DNA of 64,000 nt, from positions 80,596,192-80,660,191 of the forward strand of contig CM023457.1 of assembly GCA_013339765.2 (NCBI GenBank), given 5' to 3'. Position 1 is the first letter of the stretch; the number at the start of each line of letters is the position of its first letter. A program made the position numbers and the translations under genes. The DNA comes from Haemaphysalis longicornis. Lineage: Eukaryota > Arthropoda > Arachnida > Ixodida > Ixodidae. The notes beneath the pieces are model-generated. The model was given only the letters and a program-made list of their open reading frames with translations. It was not told the origin of the DNA and did not search any database. Of this stretch, positions 1-10,900 are shown in pieces.

Positions 1-1010
1 GCGTTGGCGCGTGCTTCGGAGGGGCTGTACGTGCGACCTGGCGTGCGAGTCAAAAACAAAAACGCAGAAGAATCGTAACAGTAGATAGCGAGACCGAGAA
101 GGGTGTCAGGTGGCTGAATCGTTGTACGGTGGACTGATGTGAGAGAACTTAGTCACGGCTGCTGGTTGTGCACGGTTCTCTCGCGTCCGTAAGTGGCTGG
201 GCGACCAAGAACTCGTGATCAGACAGCGGCGCCATCAAGACGAAAGTACACACGGCGCCGTTCCGGCAGCTTGTGAAATCCTCGCGCTGCATTCTCTGTT
301 CGCCCAAATCGAGGTACCTTTGCTCAATTCAGGATGAACCAAAAATTCTAAAATATCATTGGTACGTCACTGCCGCACAGGCTATATAACACGACGTGGT
401 AAAACTTAAATCTGTAGCTTTCCAGTGTGTTGCTCTCCGTAGACAATGCGTAACACCTGGCCGCTGAATAACGCATTGCATCTGACACTTATAATGGCGA
501 ATAAATGCACCGCACTTATTTTTTTGGTCCCTGTCGAGTGTACAGTAACATTACCTGCGGTAGTGAGATCGAGCTCGGAAGGTCATATTGAAGTCAGTTG
601 GTAGTGCAAGTAGAAATAACTATTATGCAACTCGATTATTAAGGTTGCCGCAAGGTACGAATTGTCAAATTTCTCCCGGCAGTCGCTTCTCATTGGCTAA
701 ACACGCTGAGATTCAATGGGAAACATATTCCCTACAAAGCCGTGTTTCTAGCTGCCCCTGAAGCGCTGTGGTATACTACTGGCTTTTTCCCAAATAACTG
801 AGGACTCACTGCAGCGACGAGAAGACTGAGGTTCGGGTTCGACATTGCGAGATTTTCTTTTCTTTTTTTTTTTGCTTTCGGAATTTTTTGGTCGTGGTAA
901 TTCTGTTAACGTTTTTTTTTACTATGGTTTTTACAACATAGCTCGACGCACATGTAGACTTCTAGAATGTGTTGAATTACGTTTAATACAGGTTGTGTTC
1001 TGTGTCGCTG
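1..1010. other. Unassigned upstream sequence
   Basis: No exon, open frame with recognisable domain, or repeat that I can name. The missing first exon of the NUDT5-like gene could lie here, in 1131-4868, or beyond the window edge; I found no convincing ATG exon ending in phase 0 at a GT donor. Confidence 0.3.
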
Positions 1011-1130
1011 GGCTAGGTTAGATTAGCTTTGTTGCAGTTGGGCTGGATTTGGGTAGGTTATGATGCGTTCGGTTATGTTGCGTTACGTTAGGTTTGGTGA
1101 GGTTATGTTATTTAGGTTAGGGTAAGTCGG
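1011..1130. repeat. Degenerate TTAGG-like interspersed repeat
   Basis: About ten irregular copies of GGTTA/TTAGGTT-type words (for example near 1015, 1055, 1088, 1110 and 1122). TTAGG is the usual arthropod telomere unit, but these copies are spaced by unrelated bases, so this is a degenerate interstitial tract or a GGTTA-rich repeat, not a telomere. Short similar words recur near 3470 and 38030. Confidence 0.4.
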
Positions 1131-2887
1131 GTCGTAATATTCAGCAAATTTTAGGCCAGCCAGCTTTTATGGAAACTGCCGTGAGAATTTCCCGGGGGCA
1201 ATTTGTCACGGCTGCCGTAACATTGGACGCAGCCTTGTCGCAATACCTTCTTTCTATCAATTTTAATGTTGAATTGAATTTGTTAGCGTTCACCGGGAAC
1301 GTTCGCATTTACGGACAATTCTTGCAAAGTACTGAACACGAGGTGTGACCAGAAGCCCGGCGGTGACGTCTGTCCAGTTCTGAAAGCTTGAATTGCTACC
1401 CGTTGGACACTTTGCATGACTGTCCATGGGTTGGAGCTTCTACCACCTATCTTTTTTCGTCCCCTCTGTGGGCCTTGAAATGGCGTGGTCCCATCTTACG
1501 GGGTGTTTCCGTCTCGGAGGTGTCGTTGCTCCCCCGGCACTGTTTACTGCGGCAGGCAGTATCTGCTAGTAATCCGTTCTGGGGGTGAGCGCGCTCTCTG
1601 CCCGCGTCCAATCTCTCCTGACGTGCCGATAATAGCAACAAAGCTGCTCGGGCGACGACCGCCTACTGTAACAGCCTCGGGCAGCGATCGTCTCCGCTTA
1701 CCCCGAGGAAAGCGAGCGACACATGCAAAGTATCTTTCTTCTTGATGCCGAGTCGAGACATAAAGGATAGCCGAGGCGCCAACTTTATCTCCGTTACGAA
1801 TCCTCGACAGCGTCGGGCAACGGCGAGCCTTTTTTTCTTTCGTTCTTTGAAGAACTGTGATAGTAGACCTCTCTAGCCGTCGTTGACCGATTGAGAAGGT
1901 CAGTACAGCCATGAGACGGCCACGAGGGGTGACGGGTTAACTCAGACCACGCGGGGATGTCTAACACCGAAATTTCGTGTTCCTGGTCATCGCCATTTTT
2001 TTGCCTTAATCGTAAAAGAGCCGTAAAACTGGGAAATCCAACTCGCCACCTCGGGCTCAGTGCGGCAACGCCAGAGCACTAGTCCAGGGTTTGCCCTATG
2101 ATGCATTTTTTTTAAGCGGTGCACTTTTCCTGATCTGGCCCAGAAAATGGCCAAATGCTGCCTTGGTTGCACTGTTAAGGACAATTCAAGCAAAAAAAAG
2201 AAAATAAAACGCGTTCCCGTCAACAAATTGCACAGGTGCGCTACCTCTGAACACCGAGAAGTTTAAAACAAGAAGAGCACCGAACAATTAATGCTTTTCC
2301 CTGAGCAACGTATTCTATGGAAATTTTGAAGAAAATGGCGCTACGAGAGTGTGGGTGCTAGAGGCGATTAGAAAGCACAGGCAATATACGTAATGCCTTC
2401 ACTTCCATTGTTTCCGATATTTCATCGTCGGCGCCGCAGTCTAAGCGCACTGCGGAGCACTCGAACAGGGCGTGCCATTTATCGATCTGCTATCCAGCAG
2501 GGACACCGTCGTTTTCCAACGATACTGCTCTTCTTCAGAAGAGCACTAAAGACGTAAAGTGGTTCGGTATATGGTACTTCGTTTCAAGTGCCTTCCCGTC
2601 CCGGGACAGCGCTTCTCACAGGACGAGTCCCATGCAGCCGGGACACTCGGGTTGCTGCTATTGGACTTGCTAATCGGTGCATGTCGAACGCTGCGGCAGA
2701 GCGCGTAATTTGTTTGCCTCGCAGCGATAAGTGGAGCACCTCCACTCGAACTGTGCACGCACTCGAACCGCCGTCTCCAAATATACCAGCTCCGTTCCGG
2801 TTTTCTTTTTGTGTGCCGTGATAGTGCTACTCCAGTTGCGGTTGCTCGTCGAAAGAGTCGGCTGGAACTGATAGCGGAAGCGTACCA
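1131..2887. other. Unassigned non-coding sequence
   Basis: Only short open frames with no domain signature. Nothing supported as a gene or a named repeat. Confidence 0.3.
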
Positions 2888-3330
2888 TTTTATTTTTTTT
2901 AATTTTTATTTGAGTATACTGCAGACCTTCTCGGTCCAAGCTAGGAGTGGTACATAGGGTATACAAACAACGATGTCACGCACAGAAAGGCACAGGCACA
3001 ATACAAGAAAGAGACAAAACTATTAAATTCCCAGTAGTGTAAAACAACAGTGTCAGAATGCAAAGTTCGAATCACGCGGGAAAAGTACAATCGAATCTAA
3101 GGGGAAAAACTGCTTACAATAAATCCCCTATTCGTACATTTGCATCTATTCTTCAAAACTTATCAATAGTTTTAATCTTTTCAATAAAGCATTCTATTGT
3201 GTCACAGTTCACAGCTATTGATGGAAGTTGATTCAATATGCAATTGATGACGGAAATGGAGCCCTCCAATGAATGCCGAGCGCAGCACCACCTTGAGAGC
3301 CCATTACGTATTCTAGAAAGAGCACAATCA
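2888..3330 (-). repeat. Putative non-LTR retrotransposon 3' end (reverse)
   Basis: Read on the - strand this ends in an A-rich stretch (T-run at 2889-2905 on +), preceded by AT-rich 3'-UTR-like sequence with no open frame. The organisation resembles the 3' tail of a CR1/jockey-type LINE. There is no coding part to confirm it. Confidence 0.3.
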
Positions 3331-4527
3331 ATGACACGGCAAATCCCACATGGCTACTAGTCGAATTGGTACTAATTTTTGCGCCACTATAATTTTTCGA
3401 CGGGCAGTTGTCCTCAGTTGTCCGGATTTCTTCTGCAATATAAGTTGATGACCTGCTTCTGCCCGCTGTGTTAGGTTAGCGTCCACTGATGTCGGCAATG
3501 TCTGGATCTCAACTCCGTGGGAAAAATACAGATGTCTGCTTAACACATGCTGCAAAATTAAGATTGCAAACTTTATCTCAAATGACTTTTTTTTTTTTGA
3601 TATTGCTGTCCAATGCTCCGTTAGACTTAAACGAAGTTCCTACTTGCAGAGGCATTCTGTAATGCACTAGGCAACTGCGCATCCCTGACAGCTGTAATTG
3701 CGGTAGCAGGTAATTATAAAACAATGATTAGCATGAATTTTAGTGCACGTTAAAGTAATAGAAGTTACACATCAGCCGTCCTGGGACAACGGGGGGCGCG
3801 CATATATACATGGCGTGGCTCGTACGTGTGAAAGCGGTTTTCCTCTGTTCAGCGTTATGTTGCTGACGCTACACACAGTTCTGTAATTAGATTGTGACAT
3901 CTTAGCACAGATGAACTAACTCTTAAAACTGTAACTTGTGGTTTGATTTTGATTGGAGCAAAATGCACATGTGATGCACAAACGTGTCACATTACGCGAT
4001 CGCCATTTCAATTGTTTTGAAGCAATATTGCAGGCAGCGTTTTTGTGGGCTCATTCGCTGTTTTGTGCATTTTATACTGCTTGTTTCCGCTCCTTCTGTG
4101 CATGTGCTTTATACTCTAGCATGCTGCGCGGACCCTGGTTTGACGCTTCCGTACAGCGACACGGCACGCTGCAGAACGTGTCGTGACCTGGTTTGCAGAT
4201 GCTCGTTTCGGCTTCTTGCCAAATTGTGAAGGGCTTCAGATTCGAGGTTCATCTAGATGAGTTTATACCCCCACTGTTTTCCTCCAAGCACTCGCTGCCG
4301 CGATATTTTACTGGAAACTTTCCTTTAGTTATAGCATATTAATTCGCTTTCCTGAATAGCTGGGCTTTCCCCACCCCTCGACGTTTTCCCGCATTCATTC
4401 TGCTCACGTCACGCTATCACCTCCACACCTTACACCGTTTCGTTACGCATTAGAACCCCTTGTGTCGGCACTGGTATACCTACTTTGCCATCGGCGGCTT
4501 GTTTCACGTGTCACAAAACACCCATTA
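3331..4527. other. Unassigned non-coding sequence
   Basis: No exon or named repeat recognised. Two overlapping ~80-residue open frames at 3953-4229 are Cys-rich by chance composition and have no domain pattern. Confidence 0.3.
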
Positions 4528-4690
4528 CCTTTTGTTGTTGTTTGTTCGTTTATTTAATAGCCTCAAGGCTTAGTAGGACACTAAGCGGGTCCGATCTATA
4601 TCCAGGAAACTAGGTTGGCCTCCCGGTTATAGTCCAGTAGGGAACGGTAGGCAAGGGCCATGGAGCCACCGATGGTAATGCGTGTCTTGC
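4528..4690 (-). repeat. Putative retroelement 3' tail (reverse)
   Basis: On the - strand the sequence ends with an AATAAA-containing, AAC-rich tail (GTTT-rich on + at 4530-4555) after a short GC-balanced block. This looks like the 3' terminus of a retroelement inserted upstream of the NUDT5-like exon at 4869. Confidence 0.28.
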
Positions 4691-4868
4691 CGCAAATTTA
4701 GGCCTGCTGCCATCAAACATTTCCTTCGAATGTCCTTAGTTCCAGGGCATGTCCATATTTGGTGGTGTGCGCGTCAACAATTGGATGAAAATGTTACACC
4801 TTTGTTTACGTGCGGTATGGGGCTGTGATTAATTGGAGTTCGTCTTTTTTTCATTCTCTCGTTCGCAG

Positions 4869-4936
4869 GAGATCGCCCGCGGTGAACACATGTCGCTGGC
4901 CAAGTACAAATACGTGGACGCCACCGGCAACCAGAA
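4869..4936 (+). CDS. NUDT5: NUDT5-like exon a (N-terminal strand)
   Basis: The exon begins in phase 0 after TTCGCAG and ends before GTAAGT with two bases left over. It encodes EIARGEHMSLAKYKYVDATG and NQ(K), matching the N-terminal beta strand and DPTGK turn of NUDT5 that pack in the dimer. Confidence 0.75.
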
Positions 4937-7900
4937 GTAAGTAACTCTTGTGCTCTGAGAAAAATAACTGAGGATCTCGCGTTGCCTGCATCTTTGTAGC
5001 GCAGCGAATCAGGTTGCCAAGACAATGCGAAATTTCAATGTGCCGAATTTTTTCCCCAGGGTCTGGGAGGTGGCCGAGAGATGTCAGAAGCCGAGAAGCC
5101 ACGAGTCTGACTGTAAGTGTGAAATCATTGATGGGAACTTTCTAGCCAGGGAAACTAAGTGCCTAATCTGCGGAACAAAATTAATTATTAAATTTGAAGT
5201 AAAGTTAGACGGTAAAGCCAGCTTTGCCGCATAATAACCTTGAATATGGAGCTGCACGCTTTACAAGCAAATCTTCGTGATGACGCGTCATCATAACAAA
5301 AGGACGCGTAATCTTTTAACGTCGCTTGTTAACTTTTGCCATTTGCACGTTATTCCATAGAGTGCCACCAAAGCTCGCATTAAAATACTTAAGTGTCAGA
5401 TAAAGTGGCTTCGATTTTAGCATACCTTTGCAGGAAGGCTCGGGCTCTTTTGTACACCGGAAGGAATTAAGGACTCCTGTTTGCGTTTTATCGTGTGCAA
5501 CGTAACTACGCCCGACTCTCATGGGCGTTTACAGGCCTTACGTTTAAGCTTAGCGGTACATGCAACGTCTAGTTGTCGTTAGTGCTGCGAACACGTGACC
5601 ATGTACAGCGTTTGGAGGCAGTTCCGGCGCCGTGTTACCATTGGAGAAACTTGGAATGGCACCTTTTACTTAGCTGAGTCTGAAGAAAACTAACGCACAC
5701 TGCTTTCCTTCCGAGCTTTAGGGAGAGAGAAGTTGCTGGAAGTTGCCCACATTGGCTACAGAAGTAGTGTGTTAAACTGGCGCTTCTGTTTTTCCCGCCG
5801 CAGCCGTGTGCGCGCTGCCGATTCTTCGTCGGATGCTCAAGTACGACTGCCTCGTCCTAGTCAAGCAGTACCGGCCTTCCATGAAGTCCTTCACCCTGGA
5901 GTTCCCCGCCGGTAAGGGACCAGCCATGCCGCTCGCGTTCAACACGAAAAAAAAAGCGACAGCAAGGGACAGCCTGTCGTAAGAGAGCAATGAAGACAAA
6001 ATAAAATTTCTTTTAATTTGGCTTTGGTAGCTTACTCAGCTCTATTGCAGCAGGAAAGATGTTTTTAAACGAAAAAAGTGCAAGAGATATTGAAGAGCGT
6101 TTAAATTTCGCGGTACAGTGGCTTTTAAAGGCACACTGAAGTGATTCGTAAATATTGCGGGATTACTAGCGCATATTATAGTACTCAGTCCGTAGGCCAC
6201 GTTTCGACCACTCTTGGTGCGTTTACGCGAATTTTAGTAGAAAAATCGATATAAAACACTTTCGCGTTTTATACCGATTCCTATGACACTCTGTCATAGG
6301 AATGGGTATAAAACACGAAAGTGAAAGGTGCCTTCACAGGAGCAGTTGAATGTTAAAGGAACCCCCTTCAGTGTGCGAAGGGTTCAACCACAATTTTTAG
6401 TGAACCGCCTAGTCTAACGGGACAGGTCTCCGTAAAGTTCTAGCAGTCACCGTAGAACCTCGAATTACCGACTTGAAAGAACCAAAACCCCAAAAAAAGA
6501 TTACAGACTGGCGTTCATGGAAAGTTAACCTTGCTGACACGGCTGGCAGTAACAACGAAAGTCAAAGGCAATGCACCTGCGGGCTGTTCCCTATTGCCCG
6601 ATTCCGCCGTTCTGAGCGCATCGCTTCCTAACGGGCAGTATGCCTAACCTCCTCCTCATTCTTGTCATTCTTTCTCCGAAGGCGTTGTTGAATCCGGGGA
6701 CACCACCTCCGAGCACTCGGCCTTGCGTCGGCTCAACTCGCAGACCTGGCTACACGTCTACGGGCGTCAAGCAAGTCAGTCCTCGTAAGTTTCACCACCA
6801 CGCCGCCTTGTTCATGCAGTTCACCCACGCTTGAAAAAAATGGCCCAGGTTTAACACCTCTAAACCTAGCTATCACTAGCGAAAGTAAAGACTATGAAAA
6901 CAGTGTTTCGTGACAGTTTGCCTTTTCTCGAGGCGTCGCAGCCTGCCGTCTAGCTGTATCTACTGGATGATTGGATAGACAGTCGAGCCAGCGCGCTGTT
7001 GATGGTGAGACTGAGAAACCAAACGCCGGCGAAGCAGCCATTAAACTCTCGCCTAGTCACGTGGTTTGCTTGCGCTGAAGCGCATGCGCATAATCACCGT
7101 TTCAAAGTCGCCTAGTCACGTGGTACAGAAGCAGCGAGGCTCCGAGCGAGCGAGTGAAGCGACAACAACGCCTCAGCTTGCGCGCTGGCTGCTGAAGGCC
7201 ACTTGCGACGTGATATATGATGTTAAAAGATGTGACGTAGTTTAGCTTTCGCTCTAAAAAGTGACTCGTCCTACGCGACCAGGTTAATGGCGCTAGCACT
7301 ACAATATTTTTGGAAGTGCGAAAACTTCCGGTAACGACGCCCATGATGATGGACGTCGTTACCGTCCATCATCATGGATGATGATGAGGGTGTAGCTCGG
7401 CGAAAAACCGGTGCTGGGACGGTGCACGGTACACGGTTGACGCATATGCGCATGGCAGAAACCCGTCACGCTCTTTCTGCGCACGCGTGGTGGCGCCGGT
7501 CGGCTACTGTGTATCGTACCGTGACCGGTTCTAAGCTTTTTAACTCTCCAATGGAGCTTCGAATGGAGCTGTGAAAGCATACTGACACCGCCGTGTAATT
7601 TGAAACATTTCCAGCGAAAATTTTCGGCGGGTGTATTTTATTTTTCGCGCCTTCTTTTCCTTTTCGCAGTGACCGCCTCGGACCCAGTCCACACAGCTTG
7701 CACGACGAAGCTCGTCTCTCTCGATGTGAGTACAACGCCTACGCAAACGGGGTGGCAGGGACAATCAGTTTTTCTACGAAACGCAAAAAAAATATCATCA
7801 CCCATTTCACTCTGTGAAGGTGCGTGTCCAACGATAATTATTAGGACATGAGTTGACAAATAATTTATGTATCAACTAGCCGCAGTTGAACGCGGTAAAA

Positions 7901-10900
7901 CCAAGTTTTTCGAGAGATAGTTCCGTTTTCTCGCTGAGTGCGTGCAGTGAGCGCGCACATATTTGCATCGCAAGACTAAACTACTGACGCTTCTCGGCGC
8001 ATCAGCGCTGTAGGCGACTAAGTCACCTTAGCGAGGGTGCAGTGGAGCAGGATTCAGCCAAAGCCTCTTCTCGTATCACTTTTTGATCGAACGCGCCCTT
8101 GTCCTTTCCGCCCCACACTCCTAATACAAAAGGTCTAAAAGGTATTTGCGAACTCCTTACGAACCTTACTACCACGCGGTACGGTATGTAGGCTGTGGCA
8201 CTAGCAACTACATGGTTAGGAAATTAACTGGGTGTAGGAAGTAGTATACACTAGATCGTGCTTATGACTAGGTTATGCATGGCCAGTTAGTAAACGCTTG
8301 TAGCTCAGAAGGGTGCTATCGCTAGGACTTTACTAGTGAAAGTAGTGGTGCTTACTGCCTGCTTCAGTTAGTAAGGTGCTGCTTTCACTACCTCCAGTAC
8401 CTAAGTACCTAGTGTATACTGGTACAAATGAGTTGTTAGTGTTCCGTTAGTGAATACCCCAACCTTTTTTTTTTTTTGAGAGTGTGTCCCTCTCTCCGCA
8501 CCCCTTTCCTTTGAACGAACGAGCGATTAGAGGCTTTCACTGCGCAACCGCTAGAGGCGCTGGCCTGGCGTCATTCACCTTGGCTGAGCTTGAATGTCGG
8601 GTTGACGAAGGAACGCGCCGTGTTCTGGGTTTCACCAGGGGCCCAATTCTCTTAAACGACGGCTGCCACTTTGAAACGACGCGGTAGCGGCGTAAAAACG
8701 CATGTATTCCTGCGTTTGTATGTCCTTTGGGTGCTCAAGGGACTTCAGAAGGGCCTCCAGGGAACAAAACGATGCGCAAAAGGAGGCCCTGATCCGGGCA
8801 ACTTGCTGTGTTTTCTGAAGTTCCTCGCTCACCCGACGGACACATGAACGCAGAAATACACGCGTTTGCGCGCCACTAGCGCGTCGTTTCAAAGTGAAGG
8901 CCGTCGTTTTACAGAACTCGGCCCCCGGAGTAAAAAAGCTCACTTAAAATATTTGTCCTCACAAGGCAGCCCAGAGAACAGCAATACATATCAGCTTTAT
9001 CGTACGCTTTACACACTGTAAGATGCGGACACCGTACTGGCACAACAGAAAAACCATTACAAACAGATACGTACAGTAGAACCCTGGTTATGTGTTCCCA
9101 GATTATGCCATGACCGGCTTCTTGCAACGGATCAGGGTGGGCCTGGAAAGCTCCTCTACAAACAAAGCGAAGGCTACCGCGAAACTAGAAATGCTCGAAG
9201 CCGGCATAGCTCCTGCTTTTCGCGCCTCTACTCTCCGTTCATTTCTTCCTCTCATTTCACGCTGCTTGCATTGCCCTCCTCCATGTTTTTTTAACAGCGT
9301 AGCTGTGGTAGGTCGAGACATGTCGTCCGTATGCTGTAGGTCTTGCGTCACGCAGGAGCACGGAGAAAGAAAATATAACAGGAGGGTAAACGGCCCACTG
9401 CGGCAAGCGTGGGTGAGCGACCAGGTAATAGAGTTTTAGCAGTCCGTCTGTTCCATCGTGTACGTAGTTACCGTGTTGACCGGTACTCGTCTGGGCACTT
9501 GGGCATTCGTCGCGGTAGGAGGATTATAGTTCCGCGGGCCGGCCTTCGCCATGTCCGTGCATTCGCCACGGTGGGGTGAGCCTCCTCGCCCTTCCTCCTC
9601 GCCCTTCCGCGCGCGCATGCGCAGTCGGGTCCCGGTCAACACGGTAACAACGTACAAGACGGAACAGACGGACTGCTTAAACTCTCTAATGTCACTATGA
9701 AAACCGAGGCGGACTGCACAGTTTCGTCGCTGCGACCGCGAAGGAAAGGGTAGCGCCATTTTACGCTAACGTATACGCTTCACGCGCTCTCCGATGACAT
9801 GGTCATTGTGCTGGTGGGAGATTTCAATGAGGATGTCTCACGGCCCGATGCCGCCTGACTGCTGTCCTCCGTGGTCGAGCGGTTTGAGTTAGTGTGTTAC
9901 ACAGGCAGTAAGGCGCCTACGACGCGGCAGGGATACGGACAGGCCCATGTTTGTCGTCTAGGTTAAAACTCCTCTCCGTCCAAGTTTCATTCAGTTAATT
10001 GACTAGGTAGTATACGTTCAATCGCAAATTACAAACAAACGTTTTGTTTTGTGCGCTCTTTTGACTGCGCCCAGCTTCACTGATCGTCCTTCTTCACAGA
10101 GTGGCAGGGCACTGATTTTTTTTTCGGCTTACCTCGTGGACTTTGCGGCCAGCACATACCTGTGCTTGTTTTGTTTGGCCTCGTTTGCATGGCTGCCACG
10201 GAAGCGGTTCGCAGCAAGTCAAGCACGCCAAGTACTCAACAGGGAGCAGTTCGCCATTTTTTGTGCGGAAATAAGGATTCTGAACCTTTGAAAGAAAGTG
10301 CAGGAAACCATGCACTCCGAATAGAATCCAAGCCGATCGACTGCCTTCGGACGGATACTTTACTTCGGTCCAATACTTCGCTCCAAAACTTTACCGATTC
10401 GGCTACCGGGCCGGCTGTGCCGGGGCGGCTGTCACGTTTTTGAAGATTTTTGTAAATGTACAATTATGGACAAATCAAATGCTAACACGGAAATATGAAT
10501 CAGAACACGCAAAATCTAAAAATACTATTCGTGGAGGTCAAACAACGGCGCGCTATTTGTGTGTTAAGAAAGACCCATTTTCCCACGTTGTTACTGTAAT
10601 TAGGCCACGCGTCAGTTTGACGGGCATGGAAAGAAATCTCGCTATTTGTATGTTTTGATTAATATTTTTCGCATTCGCGTTTCATTTGTATATGACTGTA
10701 CCTGCCCTATGTTTGGGGGTGGGTGGTAGCCAGCGCCGTGGGTGAGACGCTGGCTAGAAGGGAGCATTTACTCATGCGGAAGTTGCTGTCACTCACAGAG
10801 ACGATGTTTCTTTTTCAATGCAGATCAACGGCGATGACCTCCGCAACCTGAACGCCCAGCAGAAATTCGGTGAGGGAGGTAAGCGGAAATTCTGATGTTT

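Noticed and set aside
1011..1130. Telomere or chromosome end
   Set aside because: The TTAGG-like words are irregular and interspersed, and complex sequence continues on both sides.
4890..4892. ATG in exon 4869-4936 as the NUDT5 start codon
   Set aside because: The exon is preceded by a strong acceptor and the codons before the ATG match NUDT5, so translation most likely begins in an upstream exon.
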